Both the position numbers and the translations under genes were made by a program. Of a stretch of 23,205 nucleotides of DNA, positions 8,141-16,374 are shown piece after piece. The notes under the pieces are model-generated. The model did not search any database. It was not told the DNA's origin and saw nothing but the letters and a program-made list of their open reading frames with translations. Source of the stretch: Gammaproteobacteria bacterium. Its GTDB lineage: Bacteria > Pseudomonadota > Gammaproteobacteria > UBA6429. The stretch's first letter is position 1; the number at the start of each line of letters is the position of its first letter. The stretch is taken from contig DAOVYB010000002.1 in NCBI GenBank assembly GCA_030635835.1, positions 1 to 23,205 on the forward strand. The letters are read 5' to 3'.

Positions 8141-8361
8141 ACCACGGGAACACGGGGACACTGGGAAAAATTAAAAATACAAAGTACAAAACTACTCCAT
8201 GGACGTATTATGGCAGGATACCCGTAACCAGAATAACGCAGGAGAATTTATCAAGGAAGTAGAGCAAAACAGAGGCAATTGCAGAGAACGCAAAGATACA
8301 AAGTTAAATAAAAACGACCAGAAGCAAAATAATAAATGTTTTTCCCAGTGTTCCCCGTGGT
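8141..8361. repeat. 220-bp element with 20-23 bp imperfect inverted ends
   Basis: The left end (8141-8170) is built of 8-9 nt degenerate units (accacgggaa, cacggggac, actggg). The right end (about 8339-8361) is its reverse complement with one unit missing; 8151-8170 pairs with it with a single-base indel. The interior has the words gcagag, aacgcaaag and atacaaag (8281-8303), which recur in the elements at 317-596 and 1610-1648. No credible gene is inside. The rest of the 490-bp gap between aspS and the next gene (8027-8140 and 8362-8490) shows nothing else recognisable, apart from the aspS leader. Confidence 0.65.
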
Positions 8362-8490
8362 TTAATCTTTTTGTCTTATTTGGTCAGGCCTCACATTCTT
8401 ACTCGTAAATAGGCATCACTAAGTCTCAAACTTCATAAATAAAGAGTAGCGTATTACAACGAGCAGAACCGCCAAGCACACTATTAAATC

Positions 8491-8518
8491 ATTAAAACAA
8501 ACCGTTAAACTCCGGTTT
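8491..8518 (-). terminator. Weak terminator-like hairpin overlapping the 3' end of the 91-aa gene
   Basis: On the minus strand AAACCG (8513-8518) pairs with CGGTTT (8499-8504) around an 8-nt loop, followed by a T-rich tract (GTTTTAAT). The stem overlaps two bases of the stop codon. It has only three G-C pairs, so strength is doubtful. Confidence 0.4.
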
Positions 8519-8792
8519 AACTTAACCCAAGCTCCTGATGACTCTGCTTTGCGCTGTGCTCATCAATTTCGCGAGCCTTATTTATCGCCTGAATTAAACG
8601 GGTGTGCTCTCTTTCTCCCAGTCCACTATTGATATAGTGTTCTGCGGCATGAAGAACCTGTTCCAAATATGTGGACTGATAATGGCAATTTAACAATGAT
8701 TTAGCGACAAAATCAGGATCTTGATCCGTTTCTCGCATATGTTGGGCTTTTTCAAGTGCACACTCTAACTCTTGGGGAGTAGGTTTGCTCAT
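8517..8792 (-). CDS. Conserved small protein of unknown function (91 aa)
   Basis: This small soluble, mostly alpha-helical protein is rich in Glu, Gln, His and Leu. It begins MSKPTPQELECALEKAQ and contains YLEQVLHAAEHYINSGLGE around residues 42-60. It has the flavour of a small protein I associate with other gammaproteobacteria and no named function. It has no signal peptide, membrane segment or known catalytic motif; two cysteines (about 11 and 35) do not form a metal-binding motif. The ATG at 8792 has a good ribosome site (GGAG 8-9 nt upstream), and coding bias and helical periodicity support a real gene. It is separated from aspS by the repeat element and lies 105 bp downstream of the YjdF-like gene, with which it may be co-transcribed. 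Confidence 0.8.
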   Translation of the reverse strand: MSKPTPQELECALEKAQHMRETDQDPDFVAKSLLNCHYQSTYLEQVLHAAEHYINSGLGEREHTRLIQAINKAREIDEHSAKQSHQELGLS

Positions 8793-8897
8793 TAGTTCGA
8801 CTCCGTTGTGTAATAACCTATCCTTAATTTATAGCATATAGTAAGAATTAATATATAAAACAAACAGATAGCTTTTACCCGGAGGATAGCCACCTCA

Positions 8898-9503
8898 TTA
8901 ATTTTGAATCACTTCCCTCTGATCCGGCCGGATATAAGAAAACAATACTAATGAAGTAATGGCACCCAGTGTGTCAGATAACATATCTTTTTGAGCATCC
9001 CAAATATCACCCTGAGATCCCAAAAATTCCACACCGGCATCGCCACCTTCAACAACGGCATACCACCATTCAATAATTTCATAACCGGCAGCAACGCTCA
9101 TAATAAAAAATAAACTAAAAGTCGCGGCTAACTTAAATTCGCAATAACCTTTGCGAAGTAACCATTCCGCCATAGCAAAAGCATAAAAACCAACAGAAAA
9201 ATGACCAATCCGATCAAAATGATTTCTTTCTGAGCCTAACATTTCTGAAACCCAGCCAAACGGAACATTTGCAAAAGTATAATGGCCACCAATCGTATGC
9301 CAGAATATCCAGAAACTTAATAATACATAAGCAAGATTACTAAATTGAAAGAGCTTAAAGGTAAAGACTAAAATCAGAAAAATAATCACAACAGGGATTA
9401 TTTCTGCCATCCAGACTTCTCGTGAAACTGGATTAATAGCAAGTGCGATAAAAAAAATAACATATGTAACAGCAAGAATATGCGGAAAATATTTGTTCAT
9501 CAT
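8898..9503 (-). CDS. yjdF: YjdF-like DUF2238 inner membrane protein
   Basis: This integral membrane protein of about 201 residues has roughly five to six hydrophobic segments and the conserved DUF2238 landmarks. These are FWIFWHTIGGHYTF (64-77), RNHFDRIGHF (93-102), YEIIEWW (141-147) and GDIWDAQKDMLSDTLGA (165-181). The conserved His, Glu and Asp residues on membrane-facing segments suggest a metal or proton role, but the family function is unknown. I chose the ATG at 9503 because family members start just before the first helix and GAGA lies upstream; an ATG at 9518 would add five residues with no visible ribosome site. It is divergent from the DUF1614 gene across a very AT-rich gap of about 200 bp that must hold both promoters. 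Confidence 0.88.
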   Translation of the reverse strand: MMNKYFPHILAVTYVIFFIALAINPVSREVWMAEIIPVVIIFLILVFTFKLFQFSNLAYVLLSFWIFWHTIGGHYTFANVPFGWVSEMLGSERNHFDRIGHFSVGFYAFAMAEWLLRKGYCEFKLAATFSLFFIMSVAAGYEIIEWWYAVVEGGDAGVEFLGSQGDIWDAQKDMLSDTLGAITSLVLFSYIRPDQREVIQN

Positions 9504-9707
9504 TATAATATTTCTCATAATTATTAATTAGTAATTGATTAATAATCTCTAAAAAAATAATGTTCCCTATTTATATTAGCATTAATGCTTTGATGCACTC
9601 AGCTAAGACTACCGGTTAATCAGTACTATATCAGCTTTTAAATACGCTATTTTAAAAAATAATCAGCATAAGTTATAAATAACTAATATACTAAAAATAT
9701 ATTTATA

Positions 9708-10379
9708 ATGAACATAAAAAATACTTTTAATATCATGCCTCTTTTATATCTAATATTTTTATCTCTTTTACTTATTATAGTTGTACAGCTGGGTGTGTTT
9801 GGTATTGTATTAGCAAAGCTGGGCTTATCTCCTGATTCAGCAGTAATACTTTTAGTGAGTACCTTATTAGGTAGCTTAATTAATCTTCGTTTATTCACTA
9901 TGAACTCTTCTACTGAAGAATTTCCTGAAAATTATCAACCTCCACGAACATTATTTGCCCCCGCTCCATTTGTAAAAGGTAAGGTTATTATTGCACTTAA
10001 TGTGGGTGGAGCCTTAATCCCAATTTGCTTTTCTTTATATTTGATTTTGCTACATTCAGTAACAGCACGACAATTTATTCCTGCAATTTTCATTGTTGCG
10101 GCAATAAGTTATTTTTTTAGTCGGCCGATAAAAGGACTGGGAATTGGTATACCTATTTTAATAGCACCGGTTACTGCTGCATTTTCAGCCTTAATAATTT
10201 CTCCGGAACACAGTGCTCCACTTGCTTATATTTGTGGTACCTTAGGTGTGCTAATTGGTGCGGACTTATTTCGACTTAAAGACATTAAATATATCGGTGC
10301 AGCTATAGCCTCTATCGGAGGTGCTGGGACTTTTGATGGCATCTTCTTTACTGGTATTGTTGCGGTCTTACTCGCCTGA
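9708..10379 (+). CDS. DUF1614 family integral membrane protein (223 aa)
   Basis: This is a polytopic membrane protein with about six or seven hydrophobic segments. DUF1614 hallmarks are NVGGALIP (98-105), a central YFFSRP loop (135-140), GTLGVLIGADL (177-187) and the C-terminal SIGGAGTFDGIF (202-213). The function of the family is not known. The glycine-rich, buried-polar pattern is transporter- or protease-like but proves nothing. The first ATG is used; a second in-frame ATG at 9735 is possible, and neither has a clear ribosome site, as the upstream DNA is nearly pure A/T. It is first in a two-gene plus-strand operon, with the SDR gene starting 9 bp after its stop. This is a strand switch in an otherwise minus-strand window. 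Confidence 0.85.
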   Translation: MNIKNTFNIMPLLYLIFLSLLLIIVVQLGVFGIVLAKLGLSPDSAVILLVSTLLGSLINLRLFTMNSSTEEFPENYQPPRTLFAPAPFVKGKVIIALNVGGALIPICFSLYLILLHSVTARQFIPAIFIVAAISYFFSRPIKGLGIGIPILIAPVTAAFSALIISPEHSAPLAYICGTLGVLIGADLFRLKDIKYIGAAIASIGGAGTFDGIFFTGIVAVLLA

Positions 10380-10388
10380 AAAAATAAT

Positions 10389-11222
10389 ATGACTCTAGAT
10401 AAAAAAACAATTTTAATTACCGGTTGTTCAACGGGAATTGGTTTATGTGTTGCTCAAGGACTGCAAAAACGCGGCTACCGTGTTTTTGCTACTGCACGTA
10501 AAAAGAATGATGTACAAAAACTGACTGAACTGGGTTTAGAAAGCTTGTTGCTGGATCTGGATGATTCAGCATCTATCCATACGGCTGTAAATGAAATTTT
10601 AAAACGTACAAATGGAACACTGGATGCATTATTTAATAATGGTGCCTATGGTCAGGCAGGCGCTGTTGAAGATTTAACTCGAGATGTTTTGCGCCAGCAG
10701 TTTGAAACCAACTTCTTTGGCTGGCATGAACTAACCAATCTTGTATTGCCAACAATGTTAAAACAAGGCCATGGACGAATTATTCAAAACAGTTCTGTAT
10801 TGGGCTTTGTTGCTTTAAAATTTCGTGGGGCTTATACCGCAAGCAAATATGCGATTGAAGGTTTGACTGACACACTCAGACAGGAATTAACAGGAACAAA
10901 CATTTATATATCACTGGTTGAACCTGGTCCCATTGAAAGTCAATTTCGAAAAAACTCATTTGCCGCATACAAAAAAAACATCAATAAAGAAAACAGCCGC
11001 TTTAAGGCTGAATATATCGCAACTGAAGAGCGTTTAAGTAAAGAAGGACCCGCTGTTCCTTTTACCCTGCCTGCAGAAGCGGTATTAAAAAAGGTAATTC
11101 ATGCGTTAGAAAGTAAAAAACCAAAACCACGTTATTATGTTACCTTTCCAACATATCTATTCGGATACTTAAAACGTTTTTTATCCACTCGGCTAATGGA
11201 TAAGATATTAAATAAAGTATAA
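10389..11222 (+). CDS. Short-chain dehydrogenase/reductase (277 aa)
   Basis: This is a classical SDR oxidoreductase using NAD(P)H. The Rossmann glycine motif is TGCSTGIG (11-18), NNGA is at 83-86, the catalytic Ser is at 135/136 (QNSS) and the YxxxK pair is Tyr149/Lys153 in AYTASKYAIEGL. The basic Ala-Arg-Lys-Lys cluster after the second strand (ATARKK, 34-39) suggests NADPH preference. The overall pattern, including VEPGPIESQF, resembles the YbbO group of cytosolic aldehyde reductases, but the substrate cannot be read from sequence. A basic hydrophobic C-terminus (about 255-277) could associate with membrane. It is coupled to the DUF1614 gene by a 9-bp gap. It converges on the histidine kinase gene with only 14 bp between stop codons and no visible terminator. 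Confidence 0.93.
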   Translation: MTLDKKTILITGCSTGIGLCVAQGLQKRGYRVFATARKKNDVQKLTELGLESLLLDLDDSASIHTAVNEILKRTNGTLDALFNNGAYGQAGAVEDLTRDVLRQQFETNFFGWHELTNLVLPTMLKQGHGRIIQNSSVLGFVALKFRGAYTASKYAIEGLTDTLRQELTGTNIYISLVEPGPIESQFRKNSFAAYKKNINKENSRFKAEYIATEERLSKEGPAVPFTLPAEAVLKKVIHALESKKPKPRYYVTFPTYLFGYLKRFLSTRLMDKILNKV

Positions 11223-11236
11223 AAGCCAGTATATTA

Positions 11237-14200
11237 TTAGTTGTTGAATATTTCTTTAATCTTTACTAATAGATTATTTGCTTCGATTGGTTTTTTTAAC
11301 GCTTCAGGAAAACCTTGTTTCTTAAGATCTTCATTATCAATGTCATTATAACCACTAATATGCTGAATCTTTAATTCTGGATAACGTTCTTTAATTTCAA
11401 CTGCCAACTTAAATCCATCTTTCTCCGGCATAATAACATCGGTTAAAACCAAATCGACTGATTGCTCACTGAGAATATCAAGAGCTTGCTTTGCACTATT
11501 TGCAGATAAAACATTATAGCCTTGCATTTGTAGTATTTCTGAAGTCAATTTTGTAAGCTCAATTTCATCATCAACAACAAGTATGGTTTCCGTTCCTGAT
11601 AAATCTTGTTTTACAGTATCTGAACCTGATATTGTTTTATTCGCTTCTTCAATATATCGTGGAAAATAGATATTAAATTGCGTACCTTGCCCAAGTTCTG
11701 AGTCAACGGTTATATTTCCACCTGTACCTTTTACAAAACCATAAACCTGACTCATACCGAGACCAGTACCTTTATCACCTTTAGTAGAAAAGAATGGTTC
11801 AAATATTTGATTTTTTGTAACCGTATCCATTCCTGTTCCCGTATCTTTTAATGTCAGTAAGACATAGTCTCCAGTGAGTAAATCCAGTGATTTGGCTTTT
11901 GTATCACCCAAAGTAACATTTGATGTTGATAGAGTAAGTTGTCCGCCACCAGGCATAGCATGCATTGCATTAATACTTATATTAAGTACCGCATCATTAA
12001 AATCATGTTCATCCATAAAAACATCACACAAACCTTCTTCAAGTTCGAAAACAATCTTTATACGTGCCGTTAATGTTTTTTCCAGCATAAGTTTATTTTC
12101 AATGAGAGGGTTATTTATATTTGTAGCCCTTAAATCACCTGTTTTTTGTCGTGAAAAGGTTAATAATTTATTAGTAAGACTTACGCCTCGATCGCCAGCA
12201 GTACTAATCGCATCAACATATTTAACAAATTTCGAATCAACTGGAAGTTGTTCTTTTAGTATTTCTGAATAGCCAAGAATAATACCTAACATATTATTAT
12301 AATCATGAGCCACGCCACCGGTAAGCTTTCCTAAAGCATCCATTTTTTGACTTTGTTGAAGTTCTTTTTCCTGCTTTCTTTGCTGAGATATATCACGTTT
12401 AATTGCAACGAAGTGTGTGATGTAATTATTACTATCAAAAACAGGAGTTACAGACTCCTCTTCGAGATAGATATCACCATTTTTACGTTTATTATAAAGT
12501 TCACCTGTCCATGTTTTACCCGACAAGATCGTGTCCCAAAGGGCTTTAAAAAATCTCTTATCATGTTTCCCCGAGTTTAATATCCTTGGATTTTGTCCAT
12601 ATGCTTCATTAAATGAATAGCCGGTTAATGTTTCATAGGCAGGATTAACCCACTGAATTATTCCATCTCGATCAGTAATAACAATACCATCAGCCGCAGC
12701 CTGTAAGGCAGCTGATTGCAATGCAAGTTGTTCCTTGTGTTTTTTCTCAAGAGTGATATCTTCATTAATCGCGAGGTATTTAATTATTTCACCGTCAGGA
12801 GATTTAATAGGTAGAATAGTAACTGATTCCCAAATCAATTTACCTGGTTTAGTTTTATTATGAAAAATACCTTGCCATTTCTCACCCTTTGATATTGTTG
12901 CCCAAAGCTTGTGATATGTTTCCTTAGGTGTTTCTTCACCTTTTAATATATTAGTCTTCTTGCCGACAACCTCATCTTTTGTAAAACCTGTTGTGCGACA
13001 AAATGCTTCATTAACATATTCAATATTTGCCTGGGTATCAGTAATCATTAATGAAGAGGGGCTTTGTTCAACCGCAAGTGATAACTTAACAAGTTCACTT
13101 TCTCTAGTTTGAATTGATAATGCCATTTCATTAAATGAATTCGCCAAATATGCTAACTCACCCTTACCAGAAATAGCTTTCAGGTCTTCGTACTGACCTT
13201 TTTTTACTGATTCAACACCTTTAACCAGTTGCGCCACAGGATACAAAACATTTTTTCTTAAAAAATAAATACCAATAGGTAGCAATAAAAAAAGAGTAAC
13301 AAGTAGAACAATAACTAATGAATTTTGTAAATGCGGAATTATTACTGATGCATCACCAGTTCGAGACTGAAAAACAAATTTAATTTTCAAGCCTGACTCT
13401 TGCGTAGAGTAATTTGCTATACCAAACAGGCCATTTTCACCCTTTAGTATTTTAGATTTATCAAGTCCTTCTGTTAGCTCACTCCATTCTGTAAGAGAAG
13501 ATAAAACAGTATAATCTTGAGTGTTATTCGATGACACCCATTTTTTACCATCAACTGAAAATGAAACATCTAGCCTGGTTAATGTTTGTATTTTTTTTGC
13601 AAAATCAGCATCCAGTTTATCTATAACAGAAATTGTTCCTACCTTTAATTTCTTTCTATTTTGAAATTTTCGTATGACTGGCATATGCATTTCAATAGCA
13701 ATATGATTATGATGACGGTCTATATATATCTGTTTATCCAAAACAGGTTTATCGTGAAGTCTATATTGTAAATATCCGGACAAATCTTTTATTTCTGTGT
13801 ATTCAGCACTCCCTTCTTTAGCTACAAAATATTTTTTTTCTCCATTCTCGTATGACTGGTATGCGGTATAAATATTATTACTCGAATCAAAATAAACAAA
13901 ACCACTTAACCGATTATGGCCATCATAAGCTGTAACCATATTGGCATTTGTAGTTTTTAATAACTTAACCAGCTCATCGTTAAGCTTTTTCTTCTCCTGA
14001 TCAAAAACAATTGCCTGGTAATTATTGATATCCTGATAATTGTGTAGAAGGCTAAATGATGAAATGATATTTTCTTGTTCTGCAACAAAAGAAGTATTGT
14101 AAGTAAACTGTTGTTGTTTATTATTTAAATATTTATGTAATAAACTGAATGCATCAGTAATTTCTGTTTTATTTTTTTGTTGTTCCAGGTTGTTCTGTAA

Positions 14201-14293
14201 TAAATAAAAAACACCTGCAAGCAATGCAATAGAAATTATAATGGATGAAAGCCAAAATAGAATAAGTTTTTGGTTGAGTTTAAGTGACAACAT
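11237..14293 (-). CDS. Hybrid sensor histidine kinase with two PAS domains and a receiver (1018 aa)
   Basis: Domains in order: membrane helix (9-31), periplasmic sensor (about 32-323), second membrane helix (about 324-346), HAMP (about 347-400), PAS 1 (about 402-515), PAS 2 (about 525-640), HisKA with GGVAHDYNN and phospho-acceptor His663, and the HATPase domain (about 765-877) with DTGTGM and GTGLGM. A C-terminal receiver (about 903-1015) has acidic Asp908/Asp909, phospho-acceptor Asp952 and Lys1001. All catalytic residues are intact. The HDYNN type of H-box and the fused receiver are common in kinases that signal through a separate phosphotransfer step; no Hpt or DNA-binding domain is present here or next door. 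It starts 13 bp after the periplasmic binding protein gene, without a clear ribosome site, so translation may be coupled. The binding protein probably docks on the periplasmic domain. Confidence 0.93.
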   Translation of the reverse strand: MLSLKLNQKLILFWLSSIIISIALLAGVFYLLQNNLEQQKNKTEITDAFSLLHKYLNNKQQQFTYNTSFVAEQENIISSFSLLHNYQDINNYQAIVFDQEKKKLNDELVKLLKTTNANMVTAYDGHNRLSGFVYFDSSNNIYTAYQSYENGEKKYFVAKEGSAEYTEIKDLSGYLQYRLHDKPVLDKQIYIDRHHNHIAIEMHMPVIRKFQNRKKLKVGTISVIDKLDADFAKKIQTLTRLDVSFSVDGKKWVSSNNTQDYTVLSSLTEWSELTEGLDKSKILKGENGLFGIANYSTQESGLKIKFVFQSRTGDASVIIPHLQNSLVIVLLVTLFLLLPIGIYFLRKNVLYPVAQLVKGVESVKKGQYEDLKAISGKGELAYLANSFNEMALSIQTRESELVKLSLAVEQSPSSLMITDTQANIEYVNEAFCRTTGFTKDEVVGKKTNILKGEETPKETYHKLWATISKGEKWQGIFHNKTKPGKLIWESVTILPIKSPDGEIIKYLAINEDITLEKKHKEQLALQSAALQAAADGIVITDRDGIIQWVNPAYETLTGYSFNEAYGQNPRILNSGKHDKRFFKALWDTILSGKTWTGELYNKRKNGDIYLEEESVTPVFDSNNYITHFVAIKRDISQQRKQEKELQQSQKMDALGKLTGGVAHDYNNMLGIILGYSEILKEQLPVDSKFVKYVDAISTAGDRGVSLTNKLLTFSRQKTGDLRATNINNPLIENKLMLEKTLTARIKIVFELEEGLCDVFMDEHDFNDAVLNISINAMHAMPGGGQLTLSTSNVTLGDTKAKSLDLLTGDYVLLTLKDTGTGMDTVTKNQIFEPFFSTKGDKGTGLGMSQVYGFVKGTGGNITVDSELGQGTQFNIYFPRYIEEANKTISGSDTVKQDLSGTETILVVDDEIELTKLTSEILQMQGYNVLSANSAKQALDILSEQSVDLVLTDVIMPEKDGFKLAVEIKERYPELKIQHISGYNDIDNEDLKKQGFPEALKKPIEANNLLVKIKEIFNN

Positions 14294-14306
14294 ATTTTGC
14301 TAATAT

Positions 14307-15242
14307 CTAAAATATTGGTGTAATAGAATTCACATTTTTTTTAGTTATTATATGCGATTTAATTACAATACGTTTTTTAACTTTTTTTCCCTGAAGAATT
14401 TTCATTGCTAACTCTCCACCTTCTTTACCACCGGTAGGGTATGTAAAACTGGCAATCTGCTGTCCTTTGCGAATAGCTATTTGTGCTTCTTTTATATAAT
14501 CAATGCCAATAATTGAAATTTTATTCAGATCTTTACCTGCAAAGGTAAGCGCCATGCGTGCTCCCGTAGCCATACTGTCACTTTGTGCATAAATAATATC
14601 AAAAGGGATATTTGATACGAGTACATCCTCAATTGCTCTTATGGCATCAGCACGTAAATAGTTTGCTATTTTTTGTGCAACTATTTTGAATTTCTTATGT
14701 TTTTTGATCTCTTTAATAAAAGAGTCAGTCCGCTGTATTGTTGATGATGCATTAGGCACACCTTTTAAAAGAAGAATACGGCCTCCTTTAGGGTGGCTCT
14801 TTACAAGGAATTGAGCCGCCTTTTTTGCAATTAAACGATTATCAGCCCCAATTAATGTTGTAAATGCATTTGTTGTTATTCCTCTACTAAGTAAGATAAC
14901 CGGAATATCCTGTTTGTAGACTTTGGAAATTACGGGCGTTAATGCCAAAGCATCTTTTGGACTGGTAATCAAAAGATCAATTTTTCGCAAAAGCAAATCT
15001 TCGATATCACTGATTTGTTTAGCAGTATGCCCTTTTGCATCAGTAACAATGAGTTTAATATCAGGAAATTTAGCAAGTGATTTTTTTAGCTCATTAACCT
15101 GGGCTAAACGCCAGTCATTCGCCAGCGTGTCCTGAGCAAAACCTACGAGATATTTTTTATTATCGTGTTGAATTTCGGCAATAACAAAGCCAGCATTTAA
15201 TAGTAAAAACGCTAAAAATAAGACTTTAATTTTACTCAACAT
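14307..15242 (-). CDS. Periplasmic sugar-type substrate-binding protein, probable sensor partner
   Basis: This 311-residue protein has a typical signal peptide (residues 1-22, hydrophobic core then VIA before Glu) and a type I periplasmic binding fold (Peripla_BP_4, RbsB/LuxP-like). Landmarks are LVGFAQDTLANDWR near the N-terminus of the mature protein, LLITSPKDALAL, ASSTIQRTDSF, YAQSDSMATGARMAL and YPTGGKEGGELAMKILQG. No lipobox is seen. The ATG at 15242 gives a proper signal peptide with GGGA upstream; a GTG at 15254 would add four residues. No ABC permease or ATPase for sugar import is nearby, while the next gene is a hybrid histidine kinase 13 bp away. It therefore probably presents a ligand to that kinase, as LuxP does for LuxQ, rather than feeding a transporter. 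The ligand is unknown. Confidence 0.9.
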   Translation of the reverse strand: MLSKIKVLFLAFLLLNAGFVIAEIQHDNKKYLVGFAQDTLANDWRLAQVNELKKSLAKFPDIKLIVTDAKGHTAKQISDIEDLLLRKIDLLITSPKDALALTPVISKVYKQDIPVILLSRGITTNAFTTLIGADNRLIAKKAAQFLVKSHPKGGRILLLKGVPNASSTIQRTDSFIKEIKKHKKFKIVAQKIANYLRADAIRAIEDVLVSNIPFDIIYAQSDSMATGARMALTFAGKDLNKISIIGIDYIKEAQIAIRKGQQIASFTYPTGGKEGGELAMKILQGKKVKKRIVIKSHIITKKNVNSITPIF

Positions 15243-15600
15243 CTGTAATCCCACATATAGTATATTGCTAATATTTTAGAGTACTTGCTATTGCATTAAT
15301 ACCGTCTTACTAGCTTGATTTGTTTCAATTTTGTTAATTTCTTTTCCAGATAATTACTGTACTATTTTCATAAGGTTAAGCACCCATCTCTTCTCTATTT
15401 TAAACCTCATTAAAATATTATAAATAATGCTATCTAGTCTTCATAAAATTCAGGGGGGGATATTGATTATTTCAATACGCAAATCACTACATGAGTATTT
15501 TTGAGTGACTAAAATGATCAAAAAGACATTAGCAGGAACAAGAAATAGACCAGCTGAACCTAATTATTACTTTAGTGTTAGACAAAAGAACCTGTTGTAT
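15243..15600. other. 358-bp gap upstream of the binding-protein gene
   Basis: No gene is supported. On the minus strand there is a perfect TATAAT (15417-15422) without a convincing -35. Further upstream is a run of seven C residues (15453-15459) that stands out in AT-rich DNA. The same tract, with similar flanks, occurs upstream of the HD-GYP gene. No terminator is obvious after the ABC permease gene. Confidence 0.4.
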
Positions 15601-16374
15601 TTAACTTCGTATACCTTTCCCGCTTTTTAACAGATACAAACAAAACATAAACAGTGTTACTACGAATAAAATTATAATACTGAATGCGGTTGTTAACTCA
15701 ATATCTGAAACACCCAACATACCATAACGCATCGCGTTAACCATATATAAAATTGGATTACCCAACGATACGTTTTGCCAGAACGTTGGCAGCATATCCA
15801 CCGAATAAAATATCCCACCTAAATAAGTTAATGGTATTAATACGAATGTAGGAATAATGGAAATATCATCAAATGAATTAGCATAGATTGCATTAATAAA
15901 ACCACCTAGTGAAAACAATATCGCAGTTAAGATAACAACAGAGAACAAAATTAAATAACTGTGAATATTAAACTTGGTAAAAAATGTCGAGATCATGGCT
16001 ACAACAAAGCCAACAATTAACCCACGCGCAACGCCGCCAATAACATAGCCCGTAAGAATTAAATAATTAGGCATTGGAGAAACAATCATTTCTTCTATGA
16101 AATGTGAAAATTTTGACATGTAAAATGAAGCGACAACATTTGCATATGAATTATTAATAATGGACATAAGAATAATACCGGGAACGATATAATCCATATA
16201 AGAATAACCCTCGATATCACTCAGTTGTGAACCAATAAGCTGTCCGAAAATAACGAAATATAAGCCTGTAGTAATGACAGGGGGCACGACAGTTTGAAGC
16301 CAGATACGTGCAAAACGTAAAATTTCTTTTATGACGATTGTTTTAAATGCAGTGAATTGTTGGCTAATGTTCAC
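15601..16374 (-). CDS. yadH: ABC-2 type permease, YadH-like
   Basis: This 257-residue membrane subunit of an ABC exporter belongs to the ABC-2 family, with about six hydrophobic helices. Typical features are the early amphipathic segment with KEILRFARIWLQTVVPP (15-31), YIVPGIILM (62-70), the FIEEMIVSPMP coupling loop (91-101) and the region PLTYLGGIFYSVDMLP (about 180-195), all matching the YadH group. The start ATG overlaps the end of the ATPase gene by 4 bp, so the two are translationally coupled and form one exporter. The substrate of YadGH is not established; drug or lipid-linked export is often guessed from family resemblance only. The gene symbol is by resemblance. Confidence 0.88.
   Translation of the reverse strand: MNISQQFTAFKTIVIKEILRFARIWLQTVVPPVITTGLYFVIFGQLIGSQLSDIEGYSYMDYIVPGIILMSIINNSYANVVASFYMSKFSHFIEEMIVSPMPNYLILTGYVIGGVARGLIVGFVVAMISTFFTKFNIHSYLILFSVVILTAILFSLGGFINAIYANSFDDISIIPTFVLIPLTYLGGIFYSVDMLPTFWQNVSLGNPILYMVNAMRYGMLGVSDIELTTAFSIIILFVVTLFMFCLYLLKSGKGIRS

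Noticed and set aside
8199..8408. 69-codon plus-strand ORF
   Set aside because: It lies inside the inverted-repeat element; the composition is repeat-derived (many Asn, Lys, Gln) and there is no ribosome site.
15514..15630. 38-codon plus-strand ORF starting MIKKTLAG
   Set aside because: It overlaps the end of the ABC permease gene in antisense, has no ribosome site and no recognisable features.
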